Assembly: GCA_903861005.1 (NCBI GenBank)
Contig: CAIOSP010000204.1
Coordinates: forward strand, 19,824 to 83,823
Reading direction: 5' to 3'
Length of the DNA stretch: 64,000 nucleotides
Source: an uncultured Pseudomonadota bacterium
GTDB taxonomy: Bacteria; Myxococcota_A; UBA796; GCA-2862545
The position numbers were made by a program, and so were the translations under genes. Shown here one piece after another: positions 17,982 to 25,377 of this stretch. Every line of letters begins with the position of its first letter. Within the stretch, counting starts at the first letter, position 1. Under the pieces are notes generated by a model. The model saw nothing but the letters and a program-made list of their open reading frames with translations. It was not told the DNA's origin and did no database searches.

Positions 17982-19579
17982 CAAGCGACTCCCTGCGCGC
18001 GCTCGGCGCGGCGGACTTCAAGGTCGTGGACACCCAGCGCCAGCGGCGGGTGGGACGGGGGATCGAGCGGGGGCTCACGGTTGTCCATGAGCGGGAACGC
18101 CCACTTCACGATCCCCGGGTACTGCACGTCGAGCCAGTAGTGTCGCCAGTCGAGCGTGGACAAATCGTCGAGGAAGTCGGCGCGGTCGTCCGGGTGCAGC
18201 TCGCGGTTGGCGCGCTGGATGGCGTCGGAGCGGAAGATCCAGTCGTGGTCGTGCAGGAACGGCTTGTAGGCGTCGAGCATCTTGCGGAGCTGGCCCATGC
18301 GGCGGTTCTGCTTGGCCAGGTCCTTGCGCGCCGTGTGCACGCGCTTGTCGATCGCCTCGCCCAGGCTGCCCAAGCCCGTCCAGCGGCCCTTCACGTCCAG
18401 GCGGGTGAGCCAGCCGTGCAGGTCGCGGCCCCAGGCCTCCACCCGCGCGGGGTCGACGTACGGCGTCTCGTCGACGGTGCGAGGGACCACGTCGACCATC
18501 GCCTCCAGGCGCTCCCACACGGTGGCGGAGGCGCGGCTGGCGTGGCGGCGCTTGGCGAGCGCCGACAGCTCGACGATGCGCTCAAACGTGGCGGGGTTGT
18601 TCGCCGAGGTGCCGACGTGGTGGATCGGCTCGGCGACGCCGTTCAGGTGCCGCGCGAGCACCACGGTGAGCGCGCGGGCGATCGCGTCGACCGGCACTAC
18701 GTCAAAGCGGTGGCGGGCGTTGGCGGGGAGCGCGCGGAACGCCGTGCCGCAGAACCACAGGATGGGGCCCGACGTGTTCAGGCCCTCGTTCCAGCCGGGG
18801 AACGGGAAGGTGCGCGCGCACTCCACCACGGTTGGGCGCACGATGGTGACGTCGACCGGCATGTGCGCGAGCAGGTGCTCCGCCAGACCCTTGGAGTAGG
18901 TGTAGAGGTTGGGCCAGCCCAGGCCCTTGGCGCGCGCGGCCAGCTGCTCGATGCGCTGGTCGACCTCGGCCACCTCGGCGCACAGCGCGTGCGCGTGGGC
19001 GATCTCCTCGTCCACGTCGAACGGGACGCCGAGCGGCGACACCCCGGGGATCAGCGCCTCGGTGATCTCGCCGTCGCGCATGCCGGCGACGAACGCGGTC
19101 GACACGTGCACCATGCGCGGGAAGCGGAAGGTGGACGCGAGGCGCGCCGCGTGGCGGGTGCCGTCGACGTTGGCGGGCAGGCCCTTGCGCGGGTCGGGCT
19201 GGAAGTCGGTCAGGCCCGCGATGTGCACGAGCGCGACCGCGGGGGCGGCGAGGCGCTCGCGGGTGTCGTGATCCAGGCCACAGTGAGGGCGGGTGATGTC
19301 GGCGTCGATCACCTCGATCCGGGCGTCGAGCCACGCGCCGAGGTCCTGCGGGACGGCGTCGCGCAGCGGGCGAAAGGCGGGCGAGGTGTCGATCATGCGC
19401 GCGACGCGGTGCAGCGCGGGCTCGCGGCGCGCGCCGCGGACCAAGAGCGTGACGCGGCCGACGTCCGGGACCGTGGTCAGCAGGTGGGCGAGCCAGACCT
19501 TGCCGACAAAGCCGGTGGCGCCCGTCACCACCAGGTGCCGTCCGGAGAGGGTGTCGCGGATCGCGTTCACGCGGTGCAT
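17981..19579 (-). CDS. Fatty acyl-CoA reductase-like protein (NAD_binding_4 / male sterility family)
   Basis: 532 residues. NADPH-binding motif LVVTGATGFVGKVWLAHLL at the N-terminus, active-site strand VHVSTAFVAG, and the catalytic motif YTYSKGLAEHLL, which matches the YSKxxAE of alcohol-forming fatty acyl reductases. A ~150-residue C-terminal helical region follows, as in that family. It would reduce activated fatty acids to fatty alcohols. The ATG at 19579 is preceded by GAGGGACGA, which begins in the stop codon of the HAD-like gene seven bases upstream. Next to an ACP, ligases and an acyltransferase, a fatty alcohol precursor for an ether or ester lipid is a reasonable inference. Confidence 0.85.
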   Translation of the reverse strand: MHRVNAIRDTLSGRHLVVTGATGFVGKVWLAHLLTTVPDVGRVTLLVRGARREPALHRVARMIDTSPAFRPLRDAVPQDLGAWLDARIEVIDADITRPHCGLDHDTRERLAAPAVALVHIAGLTDFQPDPRKGLPANVDGTRHAARLASTFRFPRMVHVSTAFVAGMRDGEITEALIPGVSPLGVPFDVDEEIAHAHALCAEVAEVDQRIEQLAARAKGLGWPNLYTYSKGLAEHLLAHMPVDVTIVRPTVVECARTFPFPGWNEGLNTSGPILWFCGTAFRALPANARHRFDVVPVDAIARALTVVLARHLNGVAEPIHHVGTSANNPATFERIVELSALAKRRHASRASATVWERLEAMVDVVPRTVDETPYVDPARVEAWGRDLHGWLTRLDVKGRWTGLGSLGEAIDKRVHTARKDLAKQNRRMGQLRKMLDAYKPFLHDHDWIFRSDAIQRANRELHPDDRADFLDDLSTLDWRHYWLDVQYPGIVKWAFPLMDNREPPLDPPSHPPLALGVHDLEVRRAERAQGVA

Positions 19580-19586
19580 TCGTCCC

Positions 19587-20240
19587 TCACGCTTCCACGA
19601 TGGGCCAGTCGAACGTGCTCGCCATGCCGCGCAGGCGCAGATCGGGCGTGACCGCACAGGGCAGCGCCACGCCCGACAGCAGCGTGGCGTCGGACGCGTG
19701 GCACCCGTAGGCCATGATGCGGCTTGGGTCTGCGCCCAGCTCGGCGGCGAGCTTGCGGACGAAGCTGCCGTCGGCCCTTCCATGGAAGACCGGCTCGGCC
19801 AGCGCGCCCGTCGCCTTGCCGTCCTCGTAGACGAACCGGTTGCAGACCAGCCGCTCGGCGCCAAGGCGATCCGCCAGACCACTGAGCGCCACGTCCGGGT
19901 GATCCGAGAGGAGCACGACGCGATCCCCACGGCGCTTGCACCGATCCAGCAGATCCAGCCCGACCGCGTTCCACGCGTCCTCCAGGCGGTCCTCGCGGTA
20001 CAGCTCGCCCAGCACGTAGAGGCGATCGTCCGAACATCCGGCGAGCGTGCGCCACGCGATCTTGGTGGCAACCGCGCTGTCGACGGCGTCGAGCGGGCGC
20101 GTGAACGCCAGCGCGGCGAGCCCGGTCAGGCGGCTGCCCAGGTCACGGTGGCGGGCGGCCATCCACGCGGCGCAGCCCAGCGCGCTGCGCTTGAGAAGCA
20201 CGCCTTCAACGCGGAAGAGGGCGAGGGGACGCTCGGTCAC
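19587..20240 (-). CDS. HAD-IB-like protein with degenerate active site
   Basis: 217 residues with the layout of the HAD-IB phosphatase family: an N-terminal hydrophobic strand, helical cap, motif II VVLLSDHPD, motif III near GSFVRKLAAELG and motif IV AYGCHASDATLL. The key acids are altered: motif I reads LFRVEGVLL where DxDGT is expected, so the nucleophile Asp is Arg and the acid/base Asp is Glu. Motif IV has Cys for its first Asp. Phosphatase activity is therefore unlikely. Start GTG at 20240 with GGGAGGAG upstream makes it the first gene of the lipid operon. In other bacteria HAD-IB domains often accompany fatty acyl reductases, so this may be a structural partner of the next gene. Confidence 0.72.
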   Translation of the reverse strand: MTERPLALFRVEGVLLKRSALGCAAWMAARHRDLGSRLTGLAALAFTRPLDAVDSAVATKIAWRTLAGCSDDRLYVLGELYREDRLEDAWNAVGLDLLDRCKRRGDRVVLLSDHPDVALSGLADRLGAERLVCNRFVYEDGKATGALAEPVFHGRADGSFVRKLAAELGADPSRIMAYGCHASDATLLSGVALPCAVTPDLRLRGMASTFDWPIVEA

Positions 20241-20272
20241 GTGTCGGCTCCTCCCGGTGGGCGGGAAAGTGG

Positions 20273-20286
20273 ACTGACACGTCAGT
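20273..20286. promoter_or_regulatory. Palindromic operator candidate at the lipid operon promoter
   Basis: ACTGAC-AC-GTCAGT is a perfect 6+6 inverted repeat with a 2-base centre. It overlaps the -10 box and the likely transcription start of the minus-strand operon, about 35 bases before the first start codon. The size and position suit a TetR-type repressor, and the operon encodes one (8630-9274). Confidence 0.55.
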
Positions 20287-20289
20287 ATA
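20284..20289 (-). promoter_or_regulatory. -10 box of the lipid operon promoter
   Basis: On the minus strand the hexamer is TATACT, five of six matches to the -10 consensus, within an unusually AT-rich patch of this gap. No clear -35 hexamer is visible at 16-18 bases upstream, so an activator or an alternative sigma factor is possible. The leader to the GTG at 20240 would be about 37 bases. Confidence 0.45.
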
Positions 20290-20317
20290 GTCTACTTTGG
20301 CGAGGCGCCAGCCTAAT

Positions 20318-21352
20318 TCACTCAGGGCAGGGGCGGTCCGGCCGGAGCGTCTGCGGGCATGGGCAGTGGCCTGACCGGAGCGCCTGCTCCAGCAGGCTCT
20401 GGTTGATCTGATCGTGGGTGCTGAAGTCGCGGCGGATCTCGCGGGACGTGGCGTCCGGGCGGGCGTCCGCGGTCAGGCCGCCGAAGGCCGCGCGCTCGCT
20501 CGCGTCCTTGAGCACGTAGCCGTGGCGTACCCAGAGCCAGTTGCGGGCGCGCGCCAGATCCGAGCAGCCCAGGCCGCCGAACACGTCGGGCGTCAGGTCC
20601 AGGTCGGCCGACAGGCGCATGCGGATGGCCTCGACCCGCTCGGCGGCGGCGGGCGCGTCCAGGGCGGGCATGGGCGCGTCCTCCGCCGGGTCGGCCTCGA
20701 GCGCGGCGGGCGGCGCGACGACCGGCGCGGGTTCGCCGGTCGGGTTGGACGGACCCACGATCCCGAGCACCCACACCATGGCGCCAAAGCCCACCACGGG
20801 TGCTGCGAGGGCGGCGGCTGCGAGGGCGACGTTGCGCAGCCAGGGACGACCGGGGCTCGGCGCGGGCTTGCTCGCCTTGGGCGGGGGCTTGTTGGTGGGC
20901 GGGGCAGGGCTCGGCGCCGGTACGGCGACCGGCGGGGGGAGCAGCTCTGCGGGCACGCGCTCGCGGAACCAACGCACCACCTCGTCGAGCGCGTGCAGGG
21001 CGCCCTCGGCGTCGTGGGCGGTGACCTCGTCGCTCAGGCTGGCCTGGGGGTGGGCGGCGCGGTTGCCGATGCGCTTGACCGTCTCGACGTGATCGCCGGT
21101 GCGCTTGGGCAGGACATCGGCCCGGCGCAGGATGTGCGAGAGCTGCTCCAGGTGCAGGTCCTCGCGGCGGTCCTCCGGGCGCATGTGGCCGCCGATGACC
21201 GCGACCAGGGTCAGCAAGCTCTCGGCGGCCCGTCGCGCCAGCTGGGTGGCCGTCAGGTACTCGCCGTCGCGCATCAGCGCGTCGGCCTTGTCGGCCTCAA
21301 GGAGGGCGCGCGCCACGCGGACGCGGAGTTGCTCTTGCTGCGTGTCGGTCAA
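20318..21352 (-). CDS. DUF4145-like plus YARHG domain membrane protein
   Basis: About 344 residues from the TTG at 21352; other possible starts are GTG 21406 and TTG 21490, but the last overlaps the divergent YeeE-type gene. The N-terminal ~130 residues resemble DUF4145 (LMRDGEYLTATQLARRAAESL, then VKRIGNRAAHPQ). A Pro/Ala/Lys-rich linker leads to one membrane helix (NVALAAAALAAPVVGFGAMV). The extracytoplasmic part ends with a YARHG domain: ARNWLWVRHGYVLKDASERAAF, then an Asn/Gln-containing helix. The last residues hold a CPC pair. It is probably an inner-membrane protein with a cytoplasmic DUF4145 part and an exposed YARHG part. Its role is unknown. It ends 77 bases before the lipid operon start and is transcribed in the same direction. 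Confidence 0.65.
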   Translation of the reverse strand: MTDTQQEQLRVRVARALLEADKADALMRDGEYLTATQLARRAAESLLTLVAVIGGHMRPEDRREDLHLEQLSHILRRADVLPKRTGDHVETVKRIGNRAAHPQASLSDEVTAHDAEGALHALDEVVRWFRERVPAELLPPPVAVPAPSPAPPTNKPPPKASKPAPSPGRPWLRNVALAAAALAAPVVGFGAMVWVLGIVGPSNPTGEPAPVVAPPAALEADPAEDAPMPALDAPAAAERVEAIRMRLSADLDLTPDVFGGLGCSDLARARNWLWVRHGYVLKDASERAAFGGLTADARPDATSREIRRDFSTHDQINQSLLEQALRSGHCPCPQTLRPDRPCPE

Positions 21353-21480
21353 CCACGGCCCCCGAAGTCCGGTCGGTCCTATCCCAGCGGGGCGGGCGCG
21401 CTCCACTGCGGGGCGACGCGGACGTGGCGCAGGGCCCGTCAGATCGGCTAGGAGCGTATTTTCGTCCTGGGGAGATCGTG

Positions 21481-21909
21481 ATGGATCCAAGCACGTTGCT
21501 CATGCCTGCGCTCGGCGGCGCCCTGATCGGGCTGGCCGCGTCCATCCTGCTCCTGGCGGACGGTCGCGTCGCCGGGATCAGCGGCATCGTCGCAGGCGTG
21601 GTCAGCGGCGAGCACCCGGAGGGCTGGCGCTTCAGCTTCCTGGCCGGGCTGCTCGGGACGGGCATCGTGGTCGCGCAGCTCTGGCCCGCGCTTTTCGTGA
21701 ACGCCATCCCGCGCTCCCCCGGCGCGCTCGTCGCCACGGGTCTGCTGGTGGGCATCGGCACGCGGCTGGGGAACGGCTGCACCGCCGGTCACGGTGTCTG
21801 CGGTCTGTCTCGCGGCTCCACCCGCTCGTTGGTCGCGGTGCTGGTGTTCATCGGCACCGGCGTGATCACGGCGACGATCGTGCGCACGCAATTCGGGGGC
21901 GCCGTTTGA
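21481..21909 (+). CDS. YeeE/YedE-family sulfur transporter, first half
   Basis: 142 residues with about four membrane helices. The conserved motif GNGCTAGHGVCGLSRGSTRS identifies the YeeE/YedE thiosulfate-permease-like family. Start ATG at 21481 with GGGGAG six bases upstream. The protein is half the size of single-chain YeeE; the other half follows with a TTGA overlap, so the two probably assemble as one inner-membrane channel for a sulfur compound. The substrate is inferred from the family. Confidence 0.88.
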   Translation: MDPSTLLMPALGGALIGLAASILLLADGRVAGISGIVAGVVSGEHPEGWRFSFLAGLLGTGIVVAQLWPALFVNAIPRSPGALVATGLLVGIGTRLGNGCTAGHGVCGLSRGSTRSLVAVLVFIGTGVITATIVRTQFGGAV

Positions 21910-22376
21910 ACCGCGTCGGTGAGAACCTCGCGGCGCTGGCCGCGGGCGTGGTGTTCGCGATCGGCCTCGCGCTGTCGGGCATGACGCAGCCGGCCAAGGT
22001 CGAGGGCTTCCTCGACGTGTTCGGCGGTTGGGATCCTGCGCTGGCCGCGGTCATGGGCGGCGCCATCGCGGTGCACAGCCTCGCGTACCTGGCCCGCCGT
22101 GGCTGGTCGGCGCCGCTCGTCGCCGGGACCGTGTGGCACGTGCCGCTGCGCAAGCAGATCGACGCGCGCCTGGTGGGCGGCGCGGTGCTGTTCGGCATTG
22201 GCTGGGGCGTGACCGGCTACTGCCCGGGCCCGGCCGTGATGTCGCTGGGCACCGGCTCGTCGGACGTGGCCCTGTTCGTCGCGTCGATGGCGGCCGGCAT
22301 GTTCCTATACGCGCGCTTCGAGCGCTGGCTGGCCAGCCGTCAGCACGCGGTCGTCGCACAGGCCGGTCGCGCCTGA
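21906..22376 (+). CDS. YeeE/YedE-family sulfur transporter, second half (DUF6691-like)
   Basis: 156 residues, about four membrane helices. The motif GIGWGVTGYCPGPAVMSLGTG is the second Cys-containing pore motif of the YeeE/YedE fold, and VVFAIGLALSGMTQPAKVEGFLD is typical of the second subunit. The start is a TTG at 21906 overlapping the stop of the first half (TTGA), which gives coupled translation of the two halves. Probably an inner-membrane partner in sulfur-compound import. Confidence 0.87.
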   Translation: MNRVGENLAALAAGVVFAIGLALSGMTQPAKVEGFLDVFGGWDPALAAVMGGAIAVHSLAYLARRGWSAPLVAGTVWHVPLRKQIDARLVGGAVLFGIGWGVTGYCPGPAVMSLGTGSSDVALFVASMAAGMFLYARFERWLASRQHAVVAQAGRA

Positions 22377-22430
22377 CGTTCTCCGGCGGTCCGCGCGTTG
22401 CAAGGCAACGATCGTGGACCGGAGGAACGG

Positions 22431-23978
22431 TTGGGAATTGACTATTTGGTGATCGGGAGCGGCCTGTCGGCGCTGACCTTTGCGGCGCTCGCGGCCAACC
22501 AAGGGCGGTCGGTCGTGGTCGTGGAGGCGCACGGGAAGGCGGGTGGCTTCGCGCACACCTTCTCCTACGGGAAGGCGCCGAAGCAGTACCACTTCAACGC
22601 TCAGCTCCACTACGTTTGGAACTGCGGCGAGGGCCGCACGGTGAACAAGGTCCTCAAGCGGCTGGGGCTCGACGAGTCCGTCACGTTCCAGTCGTATGAC
22701 CCGATGGGCTACGACCGCATGCGGATCCCGGGGTTCGCCCTCGACATCCCATATGACTTGGATCTGCTGGGAGACCGGCTGGCCGTGCTGTTCCCGGCGA
22801 AGGCGGACGAGTGTCGGGCCTTCCTGTCGACCGTGCGCGCGGTCGACGACGCGCTCGAGCACCTCCCGAACCACCCGACGCCGGAGATGATGCTCCACCC
22901 GGTGCGTCTGGCGACGCTGCTGAAGTGGAAGAAGGCGACGCTGGGCGACGTGTTCGCCCACCACGGCGTGCCGCTGGAGGCCGCGGCGCTGCTCGCGCTC
23001 CAGTGGCCGGACTTCATGCTGCCGCCGGGCCGATTGTCGTTCCTGGCCTGGGTGATGCTGTTCTGCGGCTACTCGCGCGGCGCGTACTACCCGACGAACC
23101 ACTTTGAGCATGTCGTCGACAGCCTGGTCGGCAAGGTCCGCGAGGGCGGCGGTGAGGTGCGCCTGATGCACCGCGCCCGCGCCTTCATCCTGGAAGGCGA
23201 CGCCGTGGTGGGCGCGGAGATCGAGGAGGTCGACTTCGACGGCCGCGCGACCGGTCCGTCCTACGAGCTGCGCGCCAAGCACGTGGTGTCCAACCTGGAC
23301 CCGCGCCGCACCGTGGAGATGGTGGGGCCGGAGCGCTTCCCGACGAGCGTGACGCACAAGCTCGCCTACCCGCGCTCGACGTCGAACATCATGGTGTACT
23401 GCGCGGTGGAGGGGCTCGACCTCCGCGCGCTGGGGTTTGGCAAGAGCAACCTGTTCCACGCCGAGCACCCGGACCTGGACCGCGCGTTCGACGACATGGT
23501 AGTCCGCGGCGACTACTCCAAGCCGTCGTTCGCGGTGACCGTGCCGACGCTGCTCTCCCCCGTCCGCACCGACTGCCCTGAGGGCACCACGATCGTCGAG
23601 ATCCTCACGGCCGCCGACTGGGGCCGGTGGGCGGCGCTCAAGCACGCCAGCGCGCGCGCCTACGCCGACTCCAAGAAGCAAGTCTACGAGCAGCTCTGCG
23701 ACGTGATCGAGCGCGACTACATCCCGGGCTTTCGGGAGCACGTGGTGTTCAAGCTGATCGGGACGCCGACGACCAACCACCGCTACGTGTCGGCGCCGCG
23801 CGGCGGCTCGTACGGCGCGGACATGACGCCCGGTCAGATCGTCGACCGGATCGGCACGCACACCGGCGTGAAGGGCCTGACCATGTGCAACGCGACCACC
23901 GGCTACGCGGGGTTCGCGGGCACCTTCTGGACGGGCGCGTCGACGTTCGAGGCGCTGGAAGGCGTGAAGGTGCTCTAG
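22431..23978 (+). CDS. FAD-dependent oxidoreductase, carotenoid isomerase/desaturase (CrtI/CrtH/RetSat)-like
   Basis: 515 residues. The FAD-binding Rossmann motif is YLVIGSGLSALTFAALAA, with VVVVEAHGKAGGFAHTF as the second beta strand and Gly pair. The C-terminal flavin-contacting segment is YAGFAGTFWTGASTFEALEG. The whole pattern matches the NAD(P)/FAD oxidoreductase branch that includes carotenoid isomerases, retinol saturases and phytoene desaturases. I chose the TTG at 22431 because GGAGG lies five bases upstream. The true substrate cannot be told; no other carotenoid gene is visible nearby. It may be co-transcribed with the sulfur transporter pair, 54 bases upstream. The next gene is convergent. 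Confidence 0.78.
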   Translation: MGIDYLVIGSGLSALTFAALAANQGRSVVVVEAHGKAGGFAHTFSYGKAPKQYHFNAQLHYVWNCGEGRTVNKVLKRLGLDESVTFQSYDPMGYDRMRIPGFALDIPYDLDLLGDRLAVLFPAKADECRAFLSTVRAVDDALEHLPNHPTPEMMLHPVRLATLLKWKKATLGDVFAHHGVPLEAAALLALQWPDFMLPPGRLSFLAWVMLFCGYSRGAYYPTNHFEHVVDSLVGKVREGGGEVRLMHRARAFILEGDAVVGAEIEEVDFDGRATGPSYELRAKHVVSNLDPRRTVEMVGPERFPTSVTHKLAYPRSTSNIMVYCAVEGLDLRALGFGKSNLFHAEHPDLDRAFDDMVVRGDYSKPSFAVTVPTLLSPVRTDCPEGTTIVEILTAADWGRWAALKHASARAYADSKKQVYEQLCDVIERDYIPGFREHVVFKLIGTPTTNHRYVSAPRGGSYGADMTPGQIVDRIGTHTGVKGLTMCNATTGYAGFAGTFWTGASTFEALEGVKVL

Positions 23979-24093
23979 CGGCGGACGCGTCGGGTCGATC
24001 GCCGTCGCGGTCGACCGGCTCTTGGCGCTGCGGCGAACGGGGCGACCGGCTCCTATCGCCACGGCGCCGGGGCCGACGGCGGCGCGCGTCGCG

Positions 24094-25323
24094 TCAGGGC
24101 ACCCGCCCCCCGAGCGCTTCGGCGACCGCGACCGCCGAGGTGATCGCGCCCTCGTGCAGGCCGTCGCCCAGCCACGCGCCCGCGAAGAAGGTGTGGCGCT
24201 GCCCCGACAGCCCGCGCGCGGTCGGGCGGTGCGTCATGGCGGCGGTGGAGTAGGCCGAGACGTTGTGCGGCTGGCGCCACACCACCTTGGACGGCTCCAA
24301 CTCCTCGTCCAGGCCATAGGCCAGGCCCCAGGGCAGCGCGTCGGGTGAGAGCGCGCATAGGCGGTCGAGGCGGGCGTTGTACCCGCCGAGCTGAGGTGCC
24401 AGATCGAAGCAGTCGAACTCCGCGCGGTAGCTCTGGCCGCGGCGGGTGTAGGGGCCATCATCGTGGTGCAGCGTGGTGTGCATCAGGCGGCCGTGGAACT
24501 CCATGAAGGTGCGCTGCTCGGCGTCGCTTGGGTCGGCCAGCAGGCCCAGGACCTCGTGCGGCGGCACCGCGAGGACCACGGCGTCGAAGCGCTCCTGCGT
24601 GCCGTCCGGCAGATCGAGGAGCACGCCGTCGGGTAGGCGGTGGATGGCGGTGGGCGCGCACGAGGTCCGCACCGCGCCGCGCAGTCCGTCGATCACGCGT
24701 GCCATCCAGGTCCAAGTGCCGCCCTCGATCGCGTACCACCTCTCCGCCTCGGAGAAGGCGAGCAGCATGGGCCCGGCCAGATCGGCGGCCACGTCCGGGA
24801 CCTCGTCCAGCGGCGTGGAGTAGGCGTAGAGGACGAGCAGCGACAGCCAGTCGCCGGCGACGCCCTCTGGCAGGAACTCGGCGAGGCGGTGTCCGTGCAG
24901 GCCGAGCGGCCCCAGCTTGTGCATCTCCTTGAGGAACTCGCGCAGGGCGCGCATGTGCGGCGCGAGGTGCGCCATGTCGAGCACGTCCTCCACGACGCCG
25001 TGTCCGCTGTCCCAGATGCTGCCGGGGGACAGCAGGCGAGTGCCGTCGCGGCGCAGCAGGGTGGTGGTGCCGGGCACGTGGACTCGGCGCACGCCCAGCG
25101 CGTCGAGGAAGCGTGAGAGGGTGGGGAAGTTGCGCTCCTCCAGCTCGATCACGCCCATGTCCAGGCGCGGCAAGCCCGCGGGCGCTTTGACGTTTCCGCC
25201 CAGCGTCCGAACGTGCCCGCCCGCGGTCGGCTCCCGCTCGAACACGACGACGTCGTGCATCGGATCGAGCATCCAGGCGGTGGCGAGCCCCGCAGCGCCC
25301 GCGCCCACAATGGCGACCCGCAT
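24094..25323 (-). CDS. FAD-dependent amine oxidase-like oxidoreductase
   Basis: 409 residues. N-terminal FAD motif VAIVGAGAAGLATAWML with VVVFEREPTAGGHVRT, and a C-terminal flavin motif FFAGAWLGDGLHEGAITSAVAVAE. This is the branch of NAD/FAD amine-oxidase-like proteins often linked to fatty acid cyclopropanation or lipid desaturation clusters. ATG at 25323 has GAGGAGG five bases upstream; upstream in-frame codons lack support. It is convergent with the CrtI-like gene, with a 115-base gap containing no clear terminator. It lies 54 bases downstream of the CoA-transferase gene and may share its transcript. Substrate unknown. Confidence 0.8.
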   Translation of the reverse strand: MRVAIVGAGAAGLATAWMLDPMHDVVVFEREPTAGGHVRTLGGNVKAPAGLPRLDMGVIELEERNFPTLSRFLDALGVRRVHVPGTTTLLRRDGTRLLSPGSIWDSGHGVVEDVLDMAHLAPHMRALREFLKEMHKLGPLGLHGHRLAEFLPEGVAGDWLSLLVLYAYSTPLDEVPDVAADLAGPMLLAFSEAERWYAIEGGTWTWMARVIDGLRGAVRTSCAPTAIHRLPDGVLLDLPDGTQERFDAVVLAVPPHEVLGLLADPSDAEQRTFMEFHGRLMHTTLHHDDGPYTRRGQSYRAEFDCFDLAPQLGGYNARLDRLCALSPDALPWGLAYGLDEELEPSKVVWRQPHNVSAYSTAAMTHRPTARGLSGQRHTFFAGAWLGDGLHEGAITSAVAVAEALGGRVP

Positions 25324-25377
25324 GCGAACCTCCTCGGTTCCACCTTGTTGCAACACGCGAGCCACCCTCCCGTTGGA

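Noticed and set aside
22431..25323. Carotenoid biosynthesis cluster
   Set aside because: Only one CrtI-like gene and a convergent FAD oxidoreductase are present; no phytoene synthase, cyclase or prenyl transferase is visible.
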